Of a stretch of DNA of 64,000 nt, positions 56,447-64,000 are shown piece after piece. Source of the stretch: Novosphingobium sp. 9U (lineage in GTDB: Bacteria; Pseudomonadota; Alphaproteobacteria; Sphingomonadales; Sphingomonadaceae); the NCBI RefSeq assembly GCF_902506425.1, contig NZ_LR732469.1, positions 2,589,522 through 2,653,521 on the forward strand, in the 5' to 3' direction. The stretch's first letter is position 1. The number at the start of each line of letters is the position of its first letter. Below the pieces are notes generated by a model that worked only from the letters and a program-made list of their open reading frames with translations, did not search any database and was not told the origin of the DNA. The position numbers and the translations under genes were made by a program.

Positions 56447-57552
56447 GCGAGGACCGACTGCAAGTATTCCTCCGATGCCGCGCGCATGCGCACGATCGCG
56501 GCGGTGATCGCCGGATCGAGCGGCGCATCGAGCACGGCAGCAAAACGCTCCGGCGGGTCGTCCTCGCGCAGCAGGTGCGCCTCGGCGCCGAGCGCGCGGG
56601 TCAGGTCGCGCACCTTATTCATACGATAAGGCGTGATGGCGCAGGCAAACGGCTTCTCGTTCAGCAGAGCAAAGACGCAGCCGTGGAAGAAGTTGGTCAC
56701 CACCGCGCTGGACTGCGCGATCATCCGGGCGAACTCGAGAGGATCGACGTCGAGGCGCTGCTCGTCGGCCCAGTCGTTGCGGTAGCCGATGCTCACCAGC
56801 TTGAGCCCGCGCGGCTCGGCCCAGCGGCGCACCGCGTCTCCAAAGCCCGCGCTGAAGCTGTGCCCGTAGACGGCGACGAAGGGCTCGCCCGCCGGCTCGA
56901 CCCGGCTCGGCCGTGCAATCGGGAACTGCAGCACCGGATCGAGCACCAGCGCCGGCTCGCGGTCGAGCGCGGTCGAGACCAGCCGACGCGAGTTGTCATC
57001 GCGCACCGAAATCGCATCGAGGCGACGCAGTCGATTGGTCCAACGGCCGTCGATCCCCGCATCGGCGTCGTAGTTGCCGAAGCTGGCGGCATAGGATACC
57101 ACACGGCGCGCCGGGATACCGCCGCCCCAGAACAGTTCGTAGCCGCCGTACCACGGGTGAGTAAGGTTCCACACCTCGTCGCTGCCGATCACGACGAGGT
57201 CGCGCGGCTCCATCGCGGCGGGTTCACGCAGCGGAAACGGGTTCGAAACGGGCAACTCGGCGATCGCCTGCTGGAAGGCCCGCGTCTTGCGGCCATAGCT
57301 GCGGACGTCCTCGCGCGAGGAGCGGCGCGGCAGCAGCGGCTGCATGGCGCAGCGCCATTCGATGCGGTCGGTCTGCGGGTCGGCATAGTCGAGCAGCACC
57401 ACGTCATGCCCGCGCGCGGCGAGACCTTCGACCAGGCTGCGCGCCTGCCAGTACGATCCGTAGTTGATGCAGCGGTGGAAAGTCAGGACGCCGATCTTCA
57501 GTGGCTTGCCCGATCCGCCTGGGGAACTCTCATCATCCAATTCGCGAAACAT
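56443..57552 (-). CDS. Polysaccharide pyruvyl transferase family protein
   Basis: A 369-residue enzyme of the PS_pyruv_trans family (CsaB/WcaK type), which ketalises sugars with phosphoenolpyruvate. Seen are IGVLTFHRCINYGSYWQARSL, LVVIGSDEVWNLTHPWYGGY and VVTNFFHGCVFALLNEKPFA, the last with the His of the PEP site. It comes with the FrhB-like gene (4-bp overlap) and downstream of a GH5-like gene. Confidence 0.9.
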   Translation of the reverse strand: MFRELDDESSPGGSGKPLKIGVLTFHRCINYGSYWQARSLVEGLAARGHDVVLLDYADPQTDRIEWRCAMQPLLPRRSSREDVRSYGRKTRAFQQAIAELPVSNPFPLREPAAMEPRDLVVIGSDEVWNLTHPWYGGYELFWGGGIPARRVVSYAASFGNYDADAGIDGRWTNRLRRLDAISVRDDNSRRLVSTALDREPALVLDPVLQFPIARPSRVEPAGEPFVAVYGHSFSAGFGDAVRRWAEPRGLKLVSIGYRNDWADEQRLDVDPLEFARMIAQSSAVVTNFFHGCVFALLNEKPFACAITPYRMNKVRDLTRALGAEAHLLREDDPPERFAAVLDAPLDPAITAAIVRMRAASEEYLQSVLA

Positions 57553-57690
57553 TCCGTGCCGTTCACTCGCTGCCAGCGATGCACGTAGCCGTCCGGAGGC
57601 GGCAAGGCCATGCTGTCCGCAAGTTCATGGTGGAGCTCCTCCGGTTTACAGGTGCCGTGCTCAACCCCCGGAGCGCCGCCGCGTTCCCGA

Positions 57691-59115
57691 TCAGGCCAGT
57701 GCCCGCACGGCGAACGCCCGGTCTGCTGCCATGGGAGTGGTCGTGTATTCGACCGCTGCATCGGTCGCGGCGACCTCCTGCTCGCCCAGCACTTGACCGC
57801 TGACAGTGTCAAACTCGACGATCCGCGAAGCGCCCTGCATCCGCGGCAACCGCAGCGTGACGGGCTGCGGCGTCAAGTCGGCGCGCATGAGACCATCGGG
57901 TCCCTTCGCTTTCTTCCGCAAGAGCCAGACCAGCGCCTGCCGCTCGTCTCCGCAGGCGAAGACATGGTGCCCCGGTGCCTCGACCTGCGAGTTCCAGTTG
58001 CTGCGTGCGAAGCGGGTCCAATTGAGCAGCGGCATGAACGCCGCCATCGCCCGCTGTGCCGCGCGCATGCCATGAGTCAGCACGTGCGGGTGGCGATTGG
58101 GCCAGCGCATCCCGCCGCCAGCGCCGCCCGATGCCAAGTGCGCCCAGGCCGTGTGCCGGAAGTACTCGTCGTCGAAGGGCTCGGGCAGCGTGCGCTTGCG
58201 ATCCTTGAAGCTGTGGATCGGCCCGTGCTCGGTGTCGAGGAACGGGCGCAGCGGCGGCGTCTCAGCCAGGCACTCGCGCACGACCTCACCCATCGCCAGC
58301 GCCGGCGCGACGGTATCGCGCGGGTCGTCGATCGAGTGCGACTTGTAGATGTGGATGGTCGCGAAATCGAGATCGGGGTGGCGGAAGATCGGCTCGCGTA
58401 GCGGCATGTGCGGCTTCCACTCCAGCTCCGGCCCGAACAACGAGACGGTCTGCGGATGCGAGCGGCCGTAGAGCGAAAGCTCCAGCTGGCGCACGTGATT
58501 CGAGAGGTCGGCGATGACCTCGCCGAAGCAGTCGGCGCTGTCGCCTGCATGCGCGGGGTGGATCTCGTTCCACAAATCCCACGCGAACAGCGCGCCCGAA
58601 TGGCCCCAGCGCCGTACCGCGAACTCCAGCCGAGCCTTGATCGCCTGACGGGTCTCGCCGCAGAGCAGTGCCTGAGACATGTGCTCCAGCGGACCGCCAT
58701 TGGCGCGGTTCCAGGGGTGATGCCGCCAGTGCAGCCACATCCAGAAGGTGTCGAGCGGCGTCAGCAGGATGCGCAGCCCCACCCGCTCGCACAACGCGAA
58801 CAGGTCGTCCCACAGCTGCACCATGGCGGGCACGAAGCGGCCTGCCGGCTTCTCGATGTAGCGGTGGCGGACTTGGGCATACTCCAGCATCAGCCGCAGG
58901 CAGGTGACGCCGTTGTCGCGCAGCCAGACCAGGTGCCGCTCCACGGCTGCCAGGTCGCGACGGCGGAACAGCGGCGCCAGCTCGGGCCAGGAGATTGCAT
59001 CGTTCTGCCCGATGGGGTGCCAGGGCGCGCCATGCTCGTCCACGAAGTACGGCGCATCGGGCGCGACCGAGATCCACGGCAGCAGTGCAGGCGTAGTGTG
59101 GGCGCGGTGCGTCAA
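57691..59115 (-). CDS. Glycoside hydrolase-like protein (GH5-type barrel)
   Basis: A 474-residue protein with a TIM-barrel look. The acid/base motif is FAWDLWNEIHPAHAG (Asn-Glu), and DTEHGPIHSF could provide the second glutamate. The N-terminus PYFVDEHGAPWHPIGQND resembles cellulase/mannanase-type enzymes. No signal peptide is visible, so it may act in the cytoplasm or on lipid-linked intermediates. It belongs to the minus-strand module with the pyruvyl transferase. Confidence 0.72.
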   Translation of the reverse strand: MTHRAHTTPALLPWISVAPDAPYFVDEHGAPWHPIGQNDAISWPELAPLFRRRDLAAVERHLVWLRDNGVTCLRLMLEYAQVRHRYIEKPAGRFVPAMVQLWDDLFALCERVGLRILLTPLDTFWMWLHWRHHPWNRANGGPLEHMSQALLCGETRQAIKARLEFAVRRWGHSGALFAWDLWNEIHPAHAGDSADCFGEVIADLSNHVRQLELSLYGRSHPQTVSLFGPELEWKPHMPLREPIFRHPDLDFATIHIYKSHSIDDPRDTVAPALAMGEVVRECLAETPPLRPFLDTEHGPIHSFKDRKRTLPEPFDDEYFRHTAWAHLASGGAGGGMRWPNRHPHVLTHGMRAAQRAMAAFMPLLNWTRFARSNWNSQVEAPGHHVFACGDERQALVWLLRKKAKGPDGLMRADLTPQPVTLRLPRMQGASRIVEFDTVSGQVLGEQEVAATDAAVEYTTTPMAADRAFAVRALA

Positions 59116-59337
59116 GGCGTCATCCTTCGGGTGAACTGTCTCGAACCGCGGGCGCTTGCGGCTGTTCCGCAGATGCTAACCTCCAGCCGCAATATTCGCG
59201 ATGATCCATGTTAAGGCTTGCTCAGGACGCACGAGGGGGTGCGCAGAAAGCCTGTCCGATCATGCTTTCGGAGTGGAACAGCAGCGGCGCAAACGCCATC
59301 TTTCAAGCAGCATCTCCCCTGCCTCAAGGTATCCCCC

Positions 59338-60783
59338 ATGACCGAACCGACCTTGCGCGACATTCCCATCGGCATCCAAGCTAGCGGCACGCGGCGCGAG
59401 TTCGACTCCATGGGCGAGATCGACGTGCCGGCGGATCGCTATTGGGGCGCGCAGACCGAGCGCTCGCTGCACCACTTCAACATCGGCCAGGACCGCATGC
59501 CGATCGAGGTCTGTCGTGCTTACGGCACGGTCAAGAAGGCCTGCGCGCTGGTCAACGCCGCGGGAGGGCGCCTGCCACAGTGGAAAGCGGACGCGATTGT
59601 GCGGGCGGCAGACGAGACGATCTCCGGTGCGCTCGACGATCATTACCCGCTCTACGTATGGCAGACCGGCTCGGGCACGCAGTCGAACATGAACGTCAAC
59701 GAGGTGCTGTCCAATCGCGCGATCCAGCTGCTGGGCGGCGAGCTGGGTTCGCAACAGCCGGTCGGTCCGAACGACGACGTCAACATGGGGCAGTCCTCGA
59801 ACGATACGTTCCCCACTGCCATGCACATCGCCACCGTGCTGGAGATCGACGAGCGCCTGCTGCCCGCGCTCACGCGCCTGACCGAGGTGATCGAGCGCAA
59901 GGCGAGCGAGTGGATGGATGTGGTCAAGATCGGCCGCACCCACCTGGAGGACGCGGTGCCGCTCACCGTCGGACAGGAGTGGATGGGCTGGGCTGGCCAA
60001 TTGCGCGCCGCCACTGCCGAGATCGAGCGAAGCCGCGAAGGCCTCTACGAGTTGGCGGTCGGCGGCACGGCGGTCGGCACCGGCCTCAACGCTCCTCCTG
60101 GGTTCTCGGTCGAGGTAGCTGCGAAGATCGCGCAGCTGACCGGCAAGCCGTTCGTCACCGCTCCCAACAAGTTTGCCGCGCAAGGCTCGCTCGACGCGAT
60201 GGTGCGCGCGAGTGCGGCGTTGCGTGGGCTCGCCGTAGCGCTGACCAAGGTCGCGAACGACATGCGCTGGCTCGGCTCGGGCCCGCGCTGTGGCCTGGGC
60301 GAGCTGAAGCTGCCGGACAACGAACCCGGCTCCTCGATCATGCCGGGCAAGGTCAACCCGACCCAGTGCGAGGCGATCATGATGATCGCCATCCAGGTCA
60401 TCGGCCACGACACCGCCGTCGCCATCGCCGGCAGCCAGGGCAATTTCGAGCTCAACGTCATGCGTCCCGTGATCGTCAACAACGTGCTGCACGCGATCCG
60501 CATCCTGGCCGACGGCTGCAACCGCTTCCGCGAGTTCTCGGTCGAAGGGACCGAGATCGTGCGCGAGACGATCGAGCGCTACGTCGGCGAGAGCGTCATG
60601 CTGGTGACCGCGCTGGCGCCCGTCATCGGCTACCAGAACGCCGCCCACATCGCGCACGAGGCGATCGAAAAGGGTCTGTCGTTGAAGGACGCGGCGCTCG
60701 CGTCGGGGCTGATCGACGAGGCTGATTTCGAGGCCGCCGTGCGCCCGCTCGACATGGTCGGCGAGGGTCTAGCCGGGGCCTGA
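59338..60783 (+). CDS. fumC: Fumarate hydratase class II
   Basis: An iron-independent fumarase (481 residues) of the TCA cycle. It carries the superfamily signature GSSIMPGKVNPTQCE, as well as SGTQSNMNVNEV and TRLTEVIERKASEW, the class II features. The first ~25 residues (up to FDSMGEIDVPADRYWGAQTER) are an extra N-terminal extension. ATG at 59338 follows CAAGGTATC. Confidence 0.95.
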   Translation: MTEPTLRDIPIGIQASGTRREFDSMGEIDVPADRYWGAQTERSLHHFNIGQDRMPIEVCRAYGTVKKACALVNAAGGRLPQWKADAIVRAADETISGALDDHYPLYVWQTGSGTQSNMNVNEVLSNRAIQLLGGELGSQQPVGPNDDVNMGQSSNDTFPTAMHIATVLEIDERLLPALTRLTEVIERKASEWMDVVKIGRTHLEDAVPLTVGQEWMGWAGQLRAATAEIERSREGLYELAVGGTAVGTGLNAPPGFSVEVAAKIAQLTGKPFVTAPNKFAAQGSLDAMVRASAALRGLAVALTKVANDMRWLGSGPRCGLGELKLPDNEPGSSIMPGKVNPTQCEAIMMIAIQVIGHDTAVAIAGSQGNFELNVMRPVIVNNVLHAIRILADGCNRFREFSVEGTEIVRETIERYVGESVMLVTALAPVIGYQNAAHIAHEAIEKGLSLKDAALASGLIDEADFEAAVRPLDMVGEGLAGA

Positions 60784-60861
60784 TCCTCACCCCCGGCGGG
60801 AAGAGGATAGGTTCTCGCCATCTGCCCTTGCTTTGCCACACCGTTTCCGTAAGCATTCAAG

Positions 60862-62292
60862 ATGCAAATCGTACAAGAAACCCTCGCGGAACTGGTCCGC
60901 GTCTATGACACCGCTGTCGCCACGCTGAAGAGCGACATTGCCGCCTTCATCAAGGACGGCACCCTCCCCCCCGCTGATCGCCGCGCCGACCGCCTCTGGT
61001 GCTATCCCGAGCTGCGGATCGAGTATGCCGGCCAGGAGCATGGCACCGTCTCGTCACGCGCCTTCGGCCGCTTGCCCGAGCGCGGCACCTATGTGACCAC
61101 GGTCACCCGCCCGCACCTGTTCGGCGACTATCTGGCTTCGCAGCTCAGCCTGCTCGAGCGCGAGTACGACATCCAGGTCAGCGTCACCCACTCGGCGCAG
61201 GAGATCCCCTTCCCTTACGTGCTCGACGGTGTGGCGATCGGCGCAATCACGCCACAGCAATTGGCTGCGCACTTCCCGAGCACCGAACTGGCGATGATCG
61301 GGGACGAGATCGCCGACGCCATCGACCGCAACGCGCCCGGCGATCCGCTGCCGCTCGCACTGTTCGACGGTCTGCGCACCGACTTCAGCCTGGCGCGCTT
61401 AGCGCACTACACCGGCACCAGCGTCGAGCATTGCCAGCAGTTCATCCTGTTCACCAACTATCATCGCTATGTCGACGAGTTCGTCGATTGGGCTGGCAAG
61501 AAGATCGGCCAGGATGGCTATGTGGCATTGTCCGGAGCCGGCGGGCTCTACCTGGACGCGCCGGTCGACAACGCCCGTGCACGCCTGTCAGATACCGCTT
61601 GGCGCCGCCACCAAATGCCGGCCTATCACTTGATTCGTGAGGATCGGCTGGGGATCACCCTGGTCAACATCGGCGTCGGCCCCTCCAATGCCAAGACCAT
61701 CACCGACCACCTCGCCGTGCTGCGGCCGGAGGCCTGGCTGATGATCGGCCACTGCGGCGGCCTTCGCGAATCGCAGCGGATCGGCGACTACGTGCTCGCC
61801 CACGCCTATTTGCGCGACGATCACGTACTCGACCACGTGCTCCCGCCCGAGATCCCGCTGCCAGCCATTGCCGAGGTCCAGCAGGCGATCGCCGAGGCAG
61901 CTGAGATCGTCAGCGGCACCGGCGGCGCGGACCTGAAGAAGCGCATGCGCACCGGCACCATCGTCACCACCGACGATCGCAACTGGGAGCTGCGCTACAC
62001 CCACTCCGCCCGCCGCTTCAGCCAGAGCCGCGCCATCGGCATCGACATGGAAAGCGCCACCATCAGCGCCCAAGGCTTCCGCTTTCGCGTGCCCTACGGA
62101 ACGCTGCTGTGCGTATCGGACAAGCCGCTGCACGGCGAGCTCAAGCTGCCCGGCCAGGCGAACCGCTTCTACGAAGAGGCGATCGGTGCGCACCTCGCCA
62201 TCGGGGTGCGCACCTGCGAGCTGCTGCGCGACCAGGGTGCACGGCTCCACTCGCGCAAGCTGCGGGCCTTCATCGAACCGCCGTTCCGGTGA
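60862..62292 (+). CDS. amn: AMP nucleosidase
   Basis: A 476-residue enzyme splitting AMP into adenine and ribose-5-phosphate. The C-terminal nucleoside phosphorylase-type domain has GVGPSNAKTITDHLAVLRP, MIGHCGGLRESQRIGDYVLA and IDMESATISAQGFRFRVPYG. The length matches the family (about 480). It starts 78 bp after fumC, possibly on the same transcript. Confidence 0.95.
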   Translation: MQIVQETLAELVRVYDTAVATLKSDIAAFIKDGTLPPADRRADRLWCYPELRIEYAGQEHGTVSSRAFGRLPERGTYVTTVTRPHLFGDYLASQLSLLEREYDIQVSVTHSAQEIPFPYVLDGVAIGAITPQQLAAHFPSTELAMIGDEIADAIDRNAPGDPLPLALFDGLRTDFSLARLAHYTGTSVEHCQQFILFTNYHRYVDEFVDWAGKKIGQDGYVALSGAGGLYLDAPVDNARARLSDTAWRRHQMPAYHLIREDRLGITLVNIGVGPSNAKTITDHLAVLRPEAWLMIGHCGGLRESQRIGDYVLAHAYLRDDHVLDHVLPPEIPLPAIAEVQQAIAEAAEIVSGTGGADLKKRMRTGTIVTTDDRNWELRYTHSARRFSQSRAIGIDMESATISAQGFRFRVPYGTLLCVSDKPLHGELKLPGQANRFYEEAIGAHLAIGVRTCELLRDQGARLHSRKLRAFIEPPFR

Positions 62293-62511
62293 TCGGCCGG
62301 GACGTGCGCTGGCGCATGCAGCCAAGCGCAGTCCTCTTTCCCCATGCCGGGAAAGAACCCGCCCTATTCGTTGTTCACTTAACGAAGCCCCGCCCACTTG
62401 ACGCTTGTCACACAGCCGTCACATGGGCGCGAGAACCCATCGGAGTAAGCCCGCATCCGCCAGATTGCCGCCCTTCCCTATCGCACCGATGACAGCGCCG
62501 AGGGTATTCGT

Positions 62512-63573
62512 GTGCTGCTGGTCACCTCGCGCGGGACTCGCCGCTGGGTGATTCCGAAGGGCAATGCCATGAACGGCGTCAGCGCGCATGCCGCCGCCGC
62601 CCTGGAGGCCGAGGAGGAAGCCGGCGTCACCGGATGGGCATGCCCAACGCCGATCGGCTCCTACCGCTATCGCAAGCGGCGCAACAACGGCTCGTCCCTG
62701 ATGGTCGACGTGGAGGTGTTCCCCCTCGCGGTGCAGGACGAATTGCCTGACTGGAAAGAAGCGGCCGAACGTGACCGTCGCTGGTTCACCCTTGCCGAAG
62801 CTGCCGACAACGTTAACGAGCCTGACCTGCGCGATCTGATCCGATCGTTCGCGGCAACCCAGTTCCGCGCCGCCGCCGCGCGCACCACAATGCTCGGCGC
62901 CATGGCGCAGAAAACAGGAATGAGTCAGATGTTCGGATGGTTCCAGAAGCTTCTGCCAGCCAAGGTGAACTTCTTCGACTTGTTCGAGGCGCATGTCGCC
63001 ACCGTCGTCGCGGGCGCCGACGCGCTGGCCCGCCTGTTCTCCGAAAGCCGCGGCCGCGCCGATCACATCCGCGAGATCAACGAGCGCGAGCATGATGCGG
63101 ACGACATCATCCGCGAAGTACTGCACCTCGTGCGCCGCACCTTCCTCACCCCGTTCGACCGCAGCGCGATCACCAGCCTGGTCGGCTCGATCGACGACTC
63201 GATCGATCTGATGCAGTCCGCCGCCTCTGCGATCGACCTCTACGAGTTCTCCGATTTCGACCAGGAGATGCGCGACATCGTCGCCCTGATCGTCGAGAGC
63301 AGCCGCGTGCTGAGCGAGGCGATGCCGCTGCTGCGCAATGTCAGCGGCAACGGCAAGCGCCTGCACGAACTGACCGAGCGGCTGGTCCGCATGGAGGGAC
63401 ACGCCGACGAGATCCACCGCAGCGGCCTCAAGCACGCCTTCCAGGCTCATGGTGCGACCGATCCGATGGGCTTCATAGTGCGGCGCGAGATCTTCAACCA
63501 CCTGGAGCGGATCACCGACGCGCTGGAGGATGTCGCCAACGAGATCGACGGCATCGTCATCGATCACGCCTGA
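62512..63573 (+). CDS. Nudix-domain/DUF47 (PhoU-like) fusion protein
   Basis: A 353-residue protein from GTG 62512 (GAGGG 5 nt upstream). Residues 1-130 are Nudix (VTSRGTRRWVIPKGNAM, EAEEEAGVTG); the box lacks its usual Arg (LEAEEEAG for REXXEEXG). From about residue 140 it is DUF47 (MFGWFQKLLPAKVNFFDLFEAH ... GSIDDSIDLMQSAAS), the Pit accessory family. In-frame codons before 62512 read RQIAALPYR, matching a Nudix first strand, but contain no usual start codon after the TAA at 62446. An internal ATG at 62920 could yield separate DUF47. It lies 18 bp before pit. Confidence 0.82.
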   Translation: MLLVTSRGTRRWVIPKGNAMNGVSAHAAAALEAEEEAGVTGWACPTPIGSYRYRKRRNNGSSLMVDVEVFPLAVQDELPDWKEAAERDRRWFTLAEAADNVNEPDLRDLIRSFAATQFRAAAARTTMLGAMAQKTGMSQMFGWFQKLLPAKVNFFDLFEAHVATVVAGADALARLFSESRGRADHIREINEREHDADDIIREVLHLVRRTFLTPFDRSAITSLVGSIDDSIDLMQSAASAIDLYEFSDFDQEMRDIVALIVESSRVLSEAMPLLRNVSGNGKRLHELTERLVRMEGHADEIHRSGLKHAFQAHGATDPMGFIVRREIFNHLERITDALEDVANEIDGIVIDHA

Positions 63574-63591
63574 TCCAGGCAGCGACAGACC

Positions 63592-64000
63592 ATGACGCAC
63601 GAACTCGCCCTGCCGCTGCTGGTCGGCCTCATCCTCGTCGCGCTGGCGTTCGATTACCTGAACGGGCTGCACGATGCCGCCAACTCGATCGCGACGGTTG
63701 TGGCGACGCGCCTGCTCAGCCCTGGCTTGGCCGTGCTGTTCGCGGCATTCTTCAACTTCGCTGCGTACTTCCTGACTCTGGCCTTTCCCAGCCTGCACAA
63801 GGTGGCCGAGACAATCGGCGGCGGGCTGATCGCCAAGGATCTGATCACGCCTTCGGTGATCTTCGGGGCACTGATCGGTGCAATGTTCTGGAACGTCGTC
63901 ACCTGGCTGAAGGGCATCCCATCTTCCAGTAGCCACGCCCTTGTCGGCGGGCTGATCGGCGCTGGCGTGGCGCATGCCGGGATCACCGGCGTGCAGTGGA
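63592..64000 (+). CDS. pit: Inorganic phosphate transporter PitA family, 3'-truncated by window edge
   Basis: The first 136 residues of a low-affinity phosphate/cation symporter. The PiT signature appears at FDYLNGLHDAANSIATVVATR, and GIPSSSSHALVGGLIGAGVA is the second conserved segment. ATG at 63592 lies 18 bp after the Nudix-DUF47 gene; DUF47 and Pit genes are commonly paired. Confidence 0.94.
   Translation, partial: MTHELALPLLVGLILVALAFDYLNGLHDAANSIATVVATRLLSPGLAVLFAAFFNFAAYFLTLAFPSLHKVAETIGGGLIAKDLITPSVIFGALIGAMFWNVVTWLKGIPSSSSHALVGGLIGAGVAHAGITGVQW

Noticed and set aside
55148..56629. 493-codon plus-strand frame
   Set aside because: Antisense of the FrhB-like gene, with low-complexity composition and no recognisable domain.
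59260..60657. 465-codon minus-strand frame
   Set aside because: Antisense shadow of fumC.
62419..63975. 518-codon minus-strand frame
   Set aside because: Antisense to the Nudix-DUF47 and pit genes, which have clear motifs.

Overview
The window is a contiguous, gene-dense, GC-rich stretch of bacterial chromosome. It looks like an alphaproteobacterium of the Sphingomonadaceae (Novosphingobium/Sphingobium type). This is inferred from an atpHAGDC operon with a very short epsilon subunit, a split gcvPA/gcvPB glycine decarboxylase, a ZauP-like gene followed by zapA, 6S RNA and fau, an FeS-type photolyase, and many small GC-rich palindromic repeats. No insertion sequence, prophage, plasmid gene or CRISPR array was found. 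Most genes are chromosomal housekeeping with accessory modules between them.

Layout. 1-6.6 kb: 3' part of priA, a divergent AraC regulator/OsmC pair, an FeS-BCP photolyase, ada and a DUF1203 gene. 6.8-11.8 kb: F1-ATPase operon atpHAGDC. 11.9-18.5 kb: an HNH nuclease, two polytopic membrane proteins (one GT-C glycosyltransferase), a solitary cpaF, an EamA transporter and two tandem entericidin-like lipoproteins. 18.6-23.6 kb: glycine cleavage operon gcvT-gcvH-gcvPA-gcvPB (minus strand) behind a tandem glycine riboswitch. 23.7-24.4 kb: a near-consensus promoter with two operator-like palindromes, a long hairpin and an orphan 144-residue protein. 24.5-33.4 kb: an OYE-type flavin oxidoreductase, then central carbon genes tkt-gap-MOSC-pgk, an acyltransferase and class I aldolase. 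33.5-35.1 kb: zauP-like, zapA, 6S RNA, fau, DUF2842. 35.3-38.7 kb: DUF1214 protein, sulfotransferase and zinc dehydrogenase. 38.7-42.1 kb: tRNA-Asp, a secreted protein, nusG, secE, a membrane protein and tRNA-Trp. 42.2-46.0 kb: MFS transporter, cold shock gene, phhB, ccmAB. 46.1-49.4 kb: second sulfotransferase, CMD-family protein, YqcI/YcgG (GntA-like) protein and DUF1989 protein. 49.4-55 kb: a Fur-box region with a minus-strand terminator that has no annotated gene, nfeD/SPFH pair, dienelactone hydrolase, phosphatase-like, SDR and VOC genes. 55-59.1 kb: FrhB-like protein, polysaccharide pyruvyl transferase and a GH5-like hydrolase. 59.3-64 kb: fumC, amn, a Nudix-DUF47 fusion and the start of a Pit phosphate transporter.

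The most promising unexplained items are: (a) the Fur box plus minus-strand intrinsic terminator at 49.4-49.6 kb, which suggests an iron-regulated small RNA; (b) the two-operator promoter and hairpin leader at 23.75-23.96 kb; (c) the translationally coupled YqcI/YcgG-DUF1989 pair, which may handle guanidino compounds; (d) the Nudix-DUF47 fusion upstream of pit, which has coding-like sequence ahead of its first usable start codon. All product calls were made by reading motifs and recalling families. No database search was run.
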